Assembly: GCA_038232515.1 (NCBI GenBank)
Contig: JBBSHS010000023.1
Span: forward strand, 1-31,038
Direction: 5' to 3'
Source: JBBSHS01 sp038232515
Lineage (GTDB): Bacteria > Actinomycetota > Acidimicrobiia > Acidimicrobiales > JAUJNH01
DNA: 31,038 nt
Below, piece by piece: positions 1 through 8,510 of this stretch. The first letter of the stretch is position 1; every line of letters starts with the position of its first letter. The notes under the pieces are model-generated. The model made no database searches. It was not told where the DNA came from and was given only the letters and a program-made list of their open reading frames with translations. Both the position numbers and the translations under genes were made by a program.

Positions 1-434
<434 letters not shown>

Positions 435-483
435 AGATCATGGGCATGGCCGAGGCCATACCGTCGATCGTTTGTAGAGAGCT

Positions 484-512
484 GGCACCTCGGGATACAG
501 CTCCGAGGCGCC
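484..512 (-). other. stem-loop in the 16S rRNA leader
   Basis: On the minus strand GGCGCCTCGG (503-512) can pair with CCGAGGTGCC (484-493) around a 9-nt loop, ten pairs including one G-U. It lies about 50 nt upstream of mature 16S. It could belong to the processing structure of the precursor; this role is inferred. Confidence 0.4.
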
Positions 513-623
513 AACTGGCACCAGAACGGGTTGTTGTCCGTTCAAGTGCATTACTACGGAGTTGATGGGCCGTACGTCTCCGCACGGTCCACCCGCACTT
601 GCTTTTGGCTTCCTCTGTTCCGT

Positions 624-635
624 TGTCAAGGAGCA
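624..635 (-). promoter_or_regulatory. boxA-like antitermination element in the rRNA leader
   Basis: The minus strand reads TGCTCCTTGACA, closely matching the E. coli rRNA boxA TGCTCTTTAACA. It is followed by AACGGAACAGAGG and CCAAAAGC, as in actinobacterial 16S leaders. In rRNA operons boxA loads Nus factors onto RNA polymerase. The embedded TTGACA is therefore more likely boxA than a promoter -35. The remainder of the leader between 435 and 760 holds the hairpin at 484-512 and no gene that I can see. Confidence 0.6.
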
Positions 636-768
636 CCAGGCGATCGGGCACACGCTGGCTGGGCCAGCGGAGGTACCAGAACCCTGCCGATCGATCACCG
701 GGCCCGATGGCCCGATCAACCGGTGGAGCTGCCCGGGGAGCGGTTGGAGCCCTCCGGAGCGGAGAACC

Positions 769-797
769 AACATATCGGTTCATCGCTTTGCTGTCAA
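769..797 (-). promoter_or_regulatory. rRNA operon promoter
   Basis: The minus strand has a consensus -35 TTGACA (792-797), a 17-nt spacer and a -10 TATGTT (769-774). Transcription would start near 762, giving a leader of about 325 nt before 16S. The promoter lies about 90 nt downstream of the preceding gene's stop, so the rRNA operon has its own strong start. Confidence 0.8.
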
Positions 798-884
798 TGT
801 GACCCCGCCGAAGGCATCGAGCCCTCGCCGAAGCGACCGGGTCACTCTACCACCCGGCCTCCGACGGGCAAACCGGCTGGGCGA

Positions 885-1598
885 TCAAGGCCGTTCAGGC
901 CCGGACGTGGAGCGGGACCGGGGCCGTGGCGTGGAGGAGCGGCCCGAGACGTTGGGATCGCCCGGTACCCAGAACCGCCAGGCCTGCTCGACCGCCTTGG
1001 TCAGGCCAATCCTGGGGCCGACGCCGGGCTGGGTCGGTGGTGGCGTCCCGTCGTCCACCAGCCACACCCCGCTGTCGCCCCTGACCAGGTCGGCGCCGTC
1101 GTGGGACCGGTCGATCCCCAGCGCCTGGGCCAGGCGGCCCGGCCCCCGGGTGAGGTCCCGGTCGGGCCGGTCTCCCCGGGCCTGGCGCATGGCCTGGACG
1201 CCGCATACCGGCCGCAACGCCCGCAGGAGCACGGCCAGGGCGTTTCCCTGTCTCCCGCACACGGCGTTGGCGCACCAGTGGGCGCCATAGCTGAAGTAGA
1301 CGTAGAGGTGGCCCGGGGGGCCGAACATGGTGGCATTGCGAGCCGTCGGGCCGCGGTAGGCGTGCGATGCCGGGTCCTGCGCCCCGCGGTAGGCCTCGAC
1401 CTCCACCACCCTCCCGGCCCGGCCGTCGGCCACCACCACGAGCTTGCCCAGCAGCTCGGGGGCGACGTCCAACGGGTCGCGACGGTAGAACGAGCGCGGC
1501 AGCGGCCGCCCGACGGCGCAATGGGAACGACGTGACGGGGTGGTGGCGCACCCATCGTCCCCACCAGGAACGGTTCGTGGCGGTGGCCGTGGCGTCAC
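885..1598 (-). CDS. 3-methyladenine DNA glycosylase (AAG/MPG family)
   Basis: This 237-residue protein belongs to the AAG family, which excises alkylated purines by cutting the N-glycosidic bond. VEVEAYRG (residues 65-72) holds the likely general base Glu68 and stacking Tyr70. DPASHA supplies His79, and RNATMFGPPG followed by YVYFSYG is the family core. Equivalent residues in human AAG are Glu125, Tyr127 and His136. The GTG start overlaps the argH stop by four bases (GTGA), which suggests translational coupling. The first ~34 residues are Pro/Arg-rich and not family-like, so an internal start is possible. No other repair genes are near; its place at the end of the arg block looks incidental. 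Confidence 0.93.
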   Translation of the reverse strand: MTPRPPPRTVPGGDDGCATTPSRRSHCAVGRPLPRSFYRRDPLDVAPELLGKLVVVADGRAGRVVEVEAYRGAQDPASHAYRGPTARNATMFGPPGHLYVYFSYGAHWCANAVCGRQGNALAVLLRALRPVCGVQAMRQARGDRPDRDLTRGPGRLAQALGIDRSHDGADLVRGDSGVWLVDDGTPPPTQPGVGPRIGLTKAVEQAWRFWVPGDPNVSGRSSTPRPRSRSTSGPERP

Positions 1599-2992
1599 GA
1601 CAGGCGTCGGCGGTCGTCGGCCAGGCGTCGGCGGTCGTCGGCCAGGAGCCGGCGCACCTGGGCCAGCTGGTCGGCCACCGGCCCCGGCCCTGCGCCCCCC
1701 GGGGTGGTGCGGTGCAGGACCGCCGCCCCGGGCGCGAGCAGGGCCACCCCTTCGGCGCCGAGCTCGGAGTGGGCGACGACCAGGTCGGCGAGCGGTACGC
1801 CTCGTTCCACCGACTCGCGCACGAGCCCCCCCACCAGGGCGTGGGCGGCCCGGAAGGGCATTCCTGCGGCAACCAGGTGCTCGGCCAGGTCGACGGCGGC
1901 GGCGGCCGGGGTGTCAGCCGCCGCCTGCATGCGCCCGATGTCGAACACGACGGTGGAGACCATGCCGGTCAGGGCCGACAGGCCGAGGCTGACCACGTCA
2001 ACCGCGTCGAACAGTGGCTCCTTGTCCTCCTGCAGGTCACGGTTGTAGGCCAGCGGCAACCCCTTGAGGGTGGCCAGCAGCCCGGCGAGATGCCCGATCA
2101 GCCGCCCCGCCTTGCCCCGCACCAGCTCGGCGATATCGGGGTTCTTCTTCTGCGGCAGCATCGAGCTGCCGGTGGAGAAGGCGTCGGCCAGATGGGCGAA
2201 GCCGAACTCCTCGGTCGACCACAGCACGATCTCCTCGCCCATGCGGGACAGGTGCACGCCCAGCAGGGCGAGCGCGAAAAGCGACTCGGCCACGAAGTCG
2301 CGGTCCGACACGGCGTCCAGGCTGTTGGCGAACCGACCGGCGAAGCCCAGGTCGGCGGCCACGCCGTCCGGGTCCAGGGGCAGTGACGACCCGGCGAGGG
2401 CGCCGGCACCCAGGGGTGAAACGTCGAGGCGGCGCCGGCAGTCGACGATCCGGTCGACGTCACGGGCCAGCGCCCAGACGTGGGCCAGGAGGTGGTGCGC
2501 CAACAGCACGGGCTGGGCCCGCTGGAGGTGGGTGTACCCGGGGAGGTAGGCGTCGCCGGCTTCGACGACCCGCTCCACCAGGGCATCCTGCAGATCGAGG
2601 ACCCGTGCCATCACGGCTGTTAGCTCACGCTTGGCCCACAGCCGCAGGTCCGTGGCCACCTGATCGTTGCGGCTGCGCCCGGTGTGCAGCTTGGCCCCGG
2701 CGTCGCCGGCCAGCTCGGTGACCCGGCGCTCCACCGCCGTGTGGACGTCCTCGTCGGTGGGCTGGAACGCGAACCGGTCCTCCTCCAGCTCCAGGGCCAC
2801 GGTGTCAAGGGCGGCCAGCACCGCCGTCAACTCCGCCTCGCAGAGGATGCCGGCCCGGCCCAGGCCGCGGACGTGGGCCCGTGAACCATCGATGTCGTCG
2901 GTGGCCAACCGGCGGTCGAACGGGAGGCTGACGGTGAAGGCCAGCAGCTCCTCGGCCGGACCACTCTGGAACCGTCCATGCCAAAGGGTCAC
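1595..2992 (-). CDS. argH: argininosuccinate lyase
   Basis: This 465-residue protein cleaves argininosuccinate to arginine and fumarate, the last step of arginine synthesis, in the cytosol. It opens with LWHGRF, has HTGRSRNDQVATDLRLW, then GYTHLQRAQPV, and the fumarase/aspartase signature GSSMLPQKKNPD. Length is normal for the family. It starts at GTG 23 nt after the lipoprotein stop, with no strong Shine-Dalgarno close by. Its TGA overlaps the glycosylase GTG. The C-terminus ends in a duplicated LADDRRR caused by a 21-bp tandem repeat. Confidence 0.97.
   Translation of the reverse strand: MTLWHGRFQSGPAEELLAFTVSLPFDRRLATDDIDGSRAHVRGLGRAGILCEAELTAVLAALDTVALELEEDRFAFQPTDEDVHTAVERRVTELAGDAGAKLHTGRSRNDQVATDLRLWAKRELTAVMARVLDLQDALVERVVEAGDAYLPGYTHLQRAQPVLLAHHLLAHVWALARDVDRIVDCRRRLDVSPLGAGALAGSSLPLDPDGVAADLGFAGRFANSLDAVSDRDFVAESLFALALLGVHLSRMGEEIVLWSTEEFGFAHLADAFSTGSSMLPQKKNPDIAELVRGKAGRLIGHLAGLLATLKGLPLAYNRDLQEDKEPLFDAVDVVSLGLSALTGMVSTVVFDIGRMQAAADTPAAAAVDLAEHLVAAGMPFRAAHALVGGLVRESVERGVPLADLVVAHSELGAEGVALLAPGAAVLHRTTPGGAGPGPVADQLAQVRRLLADDRRRLADDRRRLS
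1601..1642. repeat. 21-bp tandem duplication at the 3' end of argH
   Basis: Two identical 21-bp units lie head to tail at 1601-1621 and 1622-1642. They are in frame with argH and duplicate the peptide LADDRRR at its C-terminus. This looks like a slippage duplication in a non-essential tail. Confidence 0.85.
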
Positions 2993-3015
2993 GGTCGGCG
3001 CAGCCTAACTCCGCC

Positions 3016-3795
3016 TCACATGCGCCCGGCCATGGCCTGGGCGAGGCGATCCGCCAACCCGTCGTCCGGTGCGCCGGCAATGGTGGTGACGGCGACATAT
3101 GCGAGGGCCCGGTCCCGACGCAGGAACACCAGCTCCAGCGAGATGTCCTGGGTGAGCTGACCGGCCTTGACCCTGACGGTGGCTCTCACCCCGGCCACGT
3201 CGTCCAGCCGCACGGGCACCGTGAAAGTGGAGGACCGTATCGACTCGACCGTGGCCGCCGAGGTGAGCGTTGCCCTGAGGCTGTCGGCCAGGCAGCCTGG
3301 AAAGCGGGGGCCGGCCACGATGGCGGCGGCCTGTCTGGCGGCGGTGACTTCGGGGGCGATCCGGGCGGAGGACGTGACGTCGACCGTCTGGTCGGCCACG
3401 ACCCGCTCGTAGTCATCGCTGTCCGCCTCCGTAGGGTAGGTGTCGTCGGCCAGGACCGGGTTGCCGGCTCCGCAGTCGGAGAAGGCCTTCGTCCCGCTAC
3501 CGGCGTCGTGGGCGGTGCTCTGGAAGTCGGGCCCGAGGTCGCCGGCGGTGAGGACCATGGCCTGGGCCCGTGCCTCGTCCGGGCTGGAAGGGGGCGGCTG
3601 CCCGCCCCCACTGGCGGAAGTGGTGACGGGCCCCACCGCCACACCGGTGGTGGTGGTGGCCGACCTCTGACGCCCGCCCCCGCAGGCCGACGCCGACAGG
3701 GCCAGCGCCACCCCGACGAGGAGCGCCGGCGCCCGGGCCCCGCCTCTCAGACCTCCCCCTGGCGTGCCGCCCAGGTCTGCACGCCCAGTCCCCAC
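3016..3795 (-). CDS. putative secreted lipoprotein, unknown function
   Basis: A 259-residue protein. An Arg-containing N-terminus is followed by a hydrophobic stretch (APALLVGVALALSASAC) ending in a lipobox-like cysteine at about residue 38. A low-complexity Thr/Ser/Gly/Pro linker follows, then a folded domain of ~180 residues with two further cysteines (SDCGAG and PGCLAD), which could form a disulfide. The pattern resembles the extracytoplasmic sensor-type domains of actinobacterial lipoproteins (PknH/LpqN-like), but no family can be assigned. The start lies inside argG, a 49-bp overlap, and the stop is 23 nt before argH, so it is very likely cotranscribed with arginine genes. An arginine-related role is only suggested by position. 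Confidence 0.8.
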   Translation of the reverse strand: MGTGRADLGGTPGGGLRGGARAPALLVGVALALSASACGGGRQRSATTTTGVAVGPVTTSASGGGQPPPSSPDEARAQAMVLTAGDLGPDFQSTAHDAGSGTKAFSDCGAGNPVLADDTYPTEADSDDYERVVADQTVDVTSSARIAPEVTAARQAAAIVAGPRFPGCLADSLRATLTSAATVESIRSSTFTVPVRLDDVAGVRATVRVKAGQLTQDISLELVFLRRDRALAYVAVTTIAGAPDDGLADRLAQAMAGRM

Positions 3796-4949
3796 AGGCG
3801 CACGAAGCCGGCCGCGTCCTCATGGCGGAACGAGTCGGCCGCGTCGTAGGTGGCCAATCCGTAGTCGTAGAGACTGCGCGGGCTGCGCCGCCCTTCGACC
3901 CTGCAGATGCCGGGCTCCAGGCGCAGGCGGACCTCGCCGGTGACGCACCGCTGGCTCTCGTCGACAAAGGCGTCCAGGGCCAGCTTCAGGGGAGAGAACC
4001 ACAGGCCGTCGTAGATCAGCTCGGCGTAGCGGGGCTCGAGGCGGGCCTTCTCGTGGGCCAGGTCGCGCTCCACGGTGATCGACTCGAGGTCCTGGTGGGC
4101 GAGGAGGAGAGCCAGGCTGGCCGGGCACTCATAGGTCTCCCGGCTCTTGATGCCCACCCGGCGGTTCTCGACCATGTCGACGCGGCCCCATCCGTAGGAG
4201 CCCACGGTCCGACCGACGTGGTCGATCAGGTCCACCAGCCCCAACCGCTGGCCGTCGACGCTGACGGGCACGCCTCCCTCGAAACCGATGGTGAGGTCGC
4301 GGGGCTCGGTGTCCGTCACCGCGGTCGTCTCCCACACACCGGGCGGCGGCGTGGCCCACGGGTTCTCCATCTCGCCGCACTCGATGGCCCGCCCCCAAAG
4401 GTTGTCGTCGATCGAATAGAGCTTCGCCGGGCTGGCGGTGATGGGTATGCCGAAGCGTTGGGCGTAGTCGATGCAGTCCTCGCGGCTGAGGCCCCACACC
4501 CGGGCCGGGGCGATCACCTCCATGTCGGGGGCCAATGCGCGGGCACTCACCTCGAAGCGGACCTGGTCGTTGCCCTTGCCAGTGCAGCCGTGGGCCACGG
4601 CATCGGCGTCGTGGCGACGGGCCGCCTCCACCAGGTGCTTCACGATCACCGGCCTGGAGAGCGAGGACACCAGGGGGTAGCGGCCCTCGTACAGCGCGTT
4701 GGCCTTGAGGGCGGGCATGCAGTAGTCGGAGGCAAACTCCTCGCGGCAGTCGACCACCTCGGTGTGCAACGCCCCGGCGGCGTCGGCCCGGGCCCGGATG
4801 TCGTCCCAGTAGCCCTCGGCGTCGGTGCCGGCCTGACCCACATCAGCAGCCAGGGCGATCACCTCGACACCCATCTCCTCCTGCAGCCAGCGCACGGCCA
4901 CGCTGGTGTCGAGGCCGCCGGAGTAGGCCAGCACGACTCGCTTCGCCAT
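3747..4949 (-). CDS. argG: argininosuccinate synthase
   Basis: This 400-residue enzyme joins citrulline and aspartate with ATP to form argininosuccinate. It opens MAKRVVLAYSGGLDTSVAV; SGGLDTS is the ATP-pyrophosphatase P-loop. HGCTGKGNDQVRFE and NLWGRAIECGEMENPW are family blocks. The ATG at 4949 fits the usual argG N-terminus and has AAGGAAGG about nine bases upstream. An ATG three codons earlier (4958) is almost on top of that site, and the frame is open back to 5000. It lies 54 nt after argR, and its 3' end overlaps the lipoprotein gene. Confidence 0.97.
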   Translation of the reverse strand: MAKRVVLAYSGGLDTSVAVRWLQEEMGVEVIALAADVGQAGTDAEGYWDDIRARADAAGALHTEVVDCREEFASDYCMPALKANALYEGRYPLVSSLSRPVIVKHLVEAARRHDADAVAHGCTGKGNDQVRFEVSARALAPDMEVIAPARVWGLSREDCIDYAQRFGIPITASPAKLYSIDDNLWGRAIECGEMENPWATPPPGVWETTAVTDTEPRDLTIGFEGGVPVSVDGQRLGLVDLIDHVGRTVGSYGWGRVDMVENRRVGIKSRETYECPASLALLLAHQDLESITVERDLAHEKARLEPRYAELIYDGLWFSPLKLALDAFVDESQRCVTGEVRLRLEPGICRVEGRRSPRSLYDYGLATYDAADSFRHEDAAGFVRLWGLGVQTWAARQGEV

Positions 4950-5003
4950 GGTGCTCATCCTTCCTTTCTTCTCTCTCGAATCCCTGATCGGTCGGGGCAC
5001 GCC

Positions 5004-5504
5004 CTACAGCCCGGCCAGAAGGCGGATCTTCGTGGCCACCGTGGCCCCGGTGGCCCGCTCGGAGGCCACCAGCAACAAGGTGTCGTCACCGGCCACGGTG
5101 CCGAGGACCTCGTCGAGCCCGCTGCGGTCGATGGCACTGCCCACCACATGGGCACAGCCCGGAGGCGTGTGCAGCACCACCACATTGGCGGAATGGGCCA
5201 CCTCCACGACCCAGTCGGACAGGACACGGCGAAGGTGGTCCTCAGGGGCGATGCGTTCGGTGGCCAGCTCCGGCAGGGCGTACAGCGTCTGGCCCCCCGG
5301 CACCCGGACCTTCACCGCACCCATGTCCTCCAGGTCACGGGACAGGGTGGCCTGGGTGACGGGCACGCCGTCGGCGGCCAGGATCTCCACCAACTGGGCC
5401 TGGCTGCTCACGGCGTGGTCGTCGAGCAGCTTGGCGATGCGGTGCTGGCGCTGGGCCTTGCCCAATCTCACAGGGGCCCCGACGCCGGCCCGTTCGGACG
5501 TCAC
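5004..5504 (-). CDS. argR: arginine repressor
   Basis: This 166-residue protein is the ArgR/AhrC hexameric repressor that binds ARG boxes with arginine as co-repressor. The N-terminal winged helix (about residues 15-75) contains QAQLVEIL and TQATLSRDLEDMGAVKV. The C-terminal oligomerisation and arginine-binding domain has GTVAGDDTLLLVASE. The start is GTG at 5504, overlapping the argF stop as GTGA. The frame stays open far upstream, but that stretch reads as argF shadow. Its place inside the arg operon implies autoregulation with the genes it controls. Confidence 0.95.
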   Translation of the reverse strand: MTSERAGVGAPVRLGKAQRQHRIAKLLDDHAVSSQAQLVEILAADGVPVTQATLSRDLEDMGAVKVRVPGGQTLYALPELATERIAPEDHLRRVLSDWVVEVAHSANVVVLHTPPGCAHVVGSAIDRSGLDEVLGTVAGDDTLLLVASERATGATVATKIRLLAGL

Positions 5505-6409
5505 GGCTGTTCGCCCAACAGCCACTGGAACAGGCCGCGCATGGCAGCCAGGCGGTTGGCGGCCTGGATCCATACCCGACTGGCGGGGCCTTCCAGCACC
5601 GACTCGGTGACTTCCTCGCCACGGTGGGCGGGCAGGCAGTGCAGGAAAATGGCGTCGGGCCGGGCTCTGGCCATGAGGGCCTCGTCGACGGTGAACCCGT
5701 CGAAGGCGCGGCGCCGGGTGCCGGTCTCGGCTTCCTGGCCCATCGAGGCCCACGCATCGGTGTAGACGACGTCGGCGCCGTCGACGGCGTCGGCCGGGTC
5801 ATGGGTGGCGACGATTCCCTCCACGCCGGTCAGCTCGTACCCCGGCGGTGAGGCGATACGGAAGGCGACGCCCGCCCTCGCCGCGGCCAGGGCCAGTGAG
5901 CGGGCCACGTTGTTGCCGTCGCCCACGTAGGCGATGGTCCTGCCCCTCAGGTCGGGGCCGAAGCACCGGCGCAGGGTGAGCAGGTCGGCGACGGCCTGGC
6001 ACGGGTGGCCGTGGTCGGACAGCAGGTTCACCACCGACACCTCCATGCCGGACGCGGCCAGGGCCCCGGCCATGTCCTCCAGCGTCGACTGGGAGAAGGT
6101 ACGGGCGCAGATGACGCGGTGGTAGCAGCCCAGGGTGCGGGCCACATCGGGCACCGTCTCACGGAGTCCGAGGCCGATCTCGCCGGCGGCGATCGACACC
6201 GGGTGGCCGCCGAGCTGGACGACGGCCATCTCGGTCGAGTTGCGGCTCCGGTTGCTCGGCTTCTCGAACACCAGGGCCACACCCCGGCCGGCGAGGACCG
6301 GCGGCGGGACACGCCGTTCGGCCAGCGCCAGGATGGCGGCCAGATCGGCCGGGGTGACGTCGTCGATCTCGAGGAAGTTCACGGCCGCCCGCTCGCCCGG
6401 CCCCATCAC
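5501..6409 (-). CDS. argF: ornithine carbamoyltransferase
   Basis: This ~302-residue enzyme forms citrulline from carbamoyl phosphate and ornithine. The carbamoyl-phosphate motif, usually STRTR, reads FEKPSNRSR followed by AVVQLGGHPV. HPCQAVADLLT, the ornithine-loop DAWASMGQE and HCLPAHRGEEV are present. GTG (6407-6409) and ATG (6404-6406) are adjacent at the start; both overlap the argD stop, as GTGATG, so translation is likely coupled. SNRSR instead of STRTR keeps both arginines and is probably a lineage variant, not a loss of function. Confidence 0.95.
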   Translation of the reverse strand: MMGPGERAAVNFLEIDDVTPADLAAILALAERRVPPPVLAGRGVALVFEKPSNRSRNSTEMAVVQLGGHPVSIAAGEIGLGLRETVPDVARTLGCYHRVICARTFSQSTLEDMAGALAASGMEVSVVNLLSDHGHPCQAVADLLTLRRCFGPDLRGRTIAYVGDGNNVARSLALAAARAGVAFRIASPPGYELTGVEGIVATHDPADAVDGADVVYTDAWASMGQEAETGTRRRAFDGFTVDEALMARARPDAIFLHCLPAHRGEEVTESVLEGPASRVWIQAANRLAAMRGLFQWLLGEQP

Positions 6410-7638
6410 GCCTGCATCACCTGGGCGAGGATGGCCACAGCCTCGTCGATCTCGTCGTCAGTGACCAGCAAGGGGGGAGTGAACCGCAGCGCCGTCGGGG
6501 TGATGGCGTTGGTGACCAGGCCCGCCTCCAGGCACGCCACCCACAGGGCCTTGGCGTCGAGGGGGCGGTCGAGCTCGGCGGCCAGCAGGAGCCCCCTCCC
6601 CCGCACCGCGGCCACTCCCGGGACGGCGGCCAGCGCCTCGGCCAGCCGCGGGCCGGCCCGGGCGGCGCGGGCCGGGACGGCCTCGGTCTCCATCACCTTC
6701 AGCGTGGCCAGGGCGGCGGCGGCGGCGAGGGGGTTGCCGCCCTGGGTGGTGCCGTGGTCGCCGGGCTGGAAAGCGGCGGCCACGTCGGCCCGGGCCCAGC
6801 AGGCGCCGATGGGCATGCCGTTGCCCAGGGCCTTGGCCATCGTCACCACGTCGGGACGGACGCCGTCGTGGTCGACGCCGAACCAGCGGCCGGTGCGCCC
6901 CAGGCCCGTCTGTATCTCGTCGACGATCATGAGCACGTCCCGCTCGTCGCACAGGCGACGGACGCCGGCCAGGTAGCCGGCGGGCGCCGGGTTCACGCCT
7001 CCTTCGCCCTGCACCGGTTCGAGCAGGACGGCCGCCACGGTGTCGTCGATGGCACGTTCGAGATCCTCCAGATCGGCCCAGGCAACGTGGCGGAAACCGG
7101 GCGGCAGGGGCTGGAAGGGCTCGTGCTTGGAGGGTTGGCCGGTGGCCGCCAGCGTGGCCAACGTCCGGCCGTGGAAGGAGGCGTAGGCGCTCACCACCTG
7201 CCAGCGTCCGTGCTCGCCCCCGCCCCAGCGCCGGGCCAGCTTTATGGCGCACTCGTTGGCCTCCGCCCCCGAGTTGGTGAAGAACACCTGGCCTCCACCG
7301 CCCAGGAGCTGGTCCAGCTTGACGGCCACCTGGGGCGTGACCGGATTGGTGAAGTAGTTGGACACGTGGGCCAGCGTGTGAGCCTGCTCGGCGATGGCGT
7401 CGGCCACCGCCGCATGGCTGTGGCCGAGCGACACCACGGCGATGCCGGTCAGGAAGTCGAGGTAGCGACGCCCGTCCACGTCGAACAGCTCCGTCCCCCT
7501 CCCCCGCTCGAACATGATCGGCGGAGGGGCGAACGTGGGCATGAACGGGCAGCGGTCGAGCCCGGCGCTGCCGGGCCAACCGAAGGGATGGCTGGGCACC
7601 GCCTCGGCGCCAGCTGTCGGGGCCGGGACCGGGGTCAT
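6406..7638 (-). CDS. argD: acetylornithine aminotransferase
   Basis: This 410-residue class III PLP aminotransferase converts N-acetylglutamate semialdehyde to N-acetylornithine. It shows FLTGIAVVSLGH, VFFTNSGAEANE, SFHGRTLATLAATGQ, EPVQGEGG, the cofactor-binding VDEIQTGLGRTG, and the catalytic lysine in MAKALGNGMPIGA. The start chosen is the ATG at 7638, which overlaps the argB stop as ATGA; the frame is open further upstream only as argB shadow. The N-terminus is about 25 residues longer than typical before CPFMPTF. Confidence 0.95.
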   Translation of the reverse strand: MTPVPAPTAGAEAVPSHPFGWPGSAGLDRCPFMPTFAPPPIMFERGRGTELFDVDGRRYLDFLTGIAVVSLGHSHAAVADAIAEQAHTLAHVSNYFTNPVTPQVAVKLDQLLGGGGQVFFTNSGAEANECAIKLARRWGGGEHGRWQVVSAYASFHGRTLATLAATGQPSKHEPFQPLPPGFRHVAWADLEDLERAIDDTVAAVLLEPVQGEGGVNPAPAGYLAGVRRLCDERDVLMIVDEIQTGLGRTGRWFGVDHDGVRPDVVTMAKALGNGMPIGACWARADVAAAFQPGDHGTTQGGNPLAAAAALATLKVMETEAVPARAARAGPRLAEALAAVPGVAAVRGRGLLLAAELDRPLDAKALWVACLEAGLVTNAITPTALRFTPPLLVTDDEIDEAVAILAQVMQA

Positions 7639-8510
7639 GGCAGGGTCACCATGGTGCCGATACCGCCCTGGGTGAACAGCTCCAGCAGCAGCACGTGGGG
7701 CACCCGGCCGTCCAGGATATGGGCGTGGGCCACGCCGGCCCGAACGGCGGTGAGGCACGATTCGGCCTTGGGCCGCATGCCGCCCTCGATGGCCCCGGTG
7801 GCCAGCAGACCGTCGAGCTCGTCGGCCGTGAGGGCGCCGGCGTGGCTGGCCGGGTCGCCGGGCACCCGGCGCACCCCCTCGACGTTGGTGAGGTGAATGA
7901 GCTTCTCGGCCCCGAGAGCCACGGCGATGGCGGCCGCCGCGCTGTCGGCGGTGATGTTGTAGGCCTGTCCGTCCGTGCCCGTCCCGATGGTGGCCACCAC
8001 CGGGATGAGCTCGTCGGCCAGCAGCTTGTCGATCAGGGCGGTGTCGACCGCCGTGATGTCGCCGACGAAACCCAGATCGGCATGACGGGCCCGGGCCCGC
8101 AGGAAGCCGCCATCCTCGCCCGAGACGCCCACGGCGATCGGGGCGTGGACGTTGATGGCGCACACCACGTCCCGGTTGACCTTGCCCACCAGCACCATGC
8201 GCACCACGTCGAGGGTGGCGGCGTCGGTGACCCGCAGGCCGTCCCGGAACTCGGCGACCATGCCCAACCGGTCGAGGAGAGCGCCGATCTGGGGCCCTCC
8301 ACCGTGCACCACCACCGGCTGCATGCCGACCGAGCGCATGAGGACGATGTCCCGGGCGAAGACGTCCAGCGGGTCGCCCCTGCGCGCGTCACCGATTGAC
8401 GCGTCGTGCAGGGCGTTGCCGCCGTACTTCACCACCACGACCTTGCCCCAGAAGCGCCGGATGTACGGCAGGGCCTCGGTGAGCACCTGGGCGCGGGCGT
8501 CGGCGTTCAC
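7635..8510 (-). CDS. argB: acetylglutamate kinase
   Basis: This 291-residue amino acid kinase phosphorylates N-acetylglutamate and is the usual point of arginine feedback control. VVVKYGGNAL (phosphate binding), VVVHGGGPQI, NITADSAAAAIA and GGMRPKAESC are diagnostic. The start is GTG at 8510, overlapping the argJ stop as GTGA. The N-terminal helix before VVVKYGG (LTEALPYIRRFWGK) is of the type found in arginine-sensitive hexameric kinases, so feedback inhibition is plausible. Confidence 0.95.
   Translation of the reverse strand: MNADARAQVLTEALPYIRRFWGKVVVVKYGGNALHDASIGDARRGDPLDVFARDIVLMRSVGMQPVVVHGGGPQIGALLDRLGMVAEFRDGLRVTDAATLDVVRMVLVGKVNRDVVCAINVHAPIAVGVSGEDGGFLRARARHADLGFVGDITAVDTALIDKLLADELIPVVATIGTGTDGQAYNITADSAAAAIAVALGAEKLIHLTNVEGVRRVPGDPASHAGALTADELDGLLATGAIEGGMRPKAESCLTAVRAGVAHAHILDGRVPHVLLLELFTQGGIGTMVTLP

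Noticed and set aside
624..629. TTGACA as the -35 of a second rRNA promoter
   Set aside because: It is part of a boxA-like block followed by a conserved leader sequence, and no good -10 lies at the right distance. The promoter at 769-797 fits better.
1601..1642. CRISPR-like repeat
   Set aside because: Only two adjacent copies without spacers, inside argH; a simple tandem duplication.
3822..5765. A 647-codon open frame on the plus strand opposite argG, argR and argF
   Set aside because: It is antisense to recognised arginine genes, has no family-like motif and is explained by high GC codon bias.
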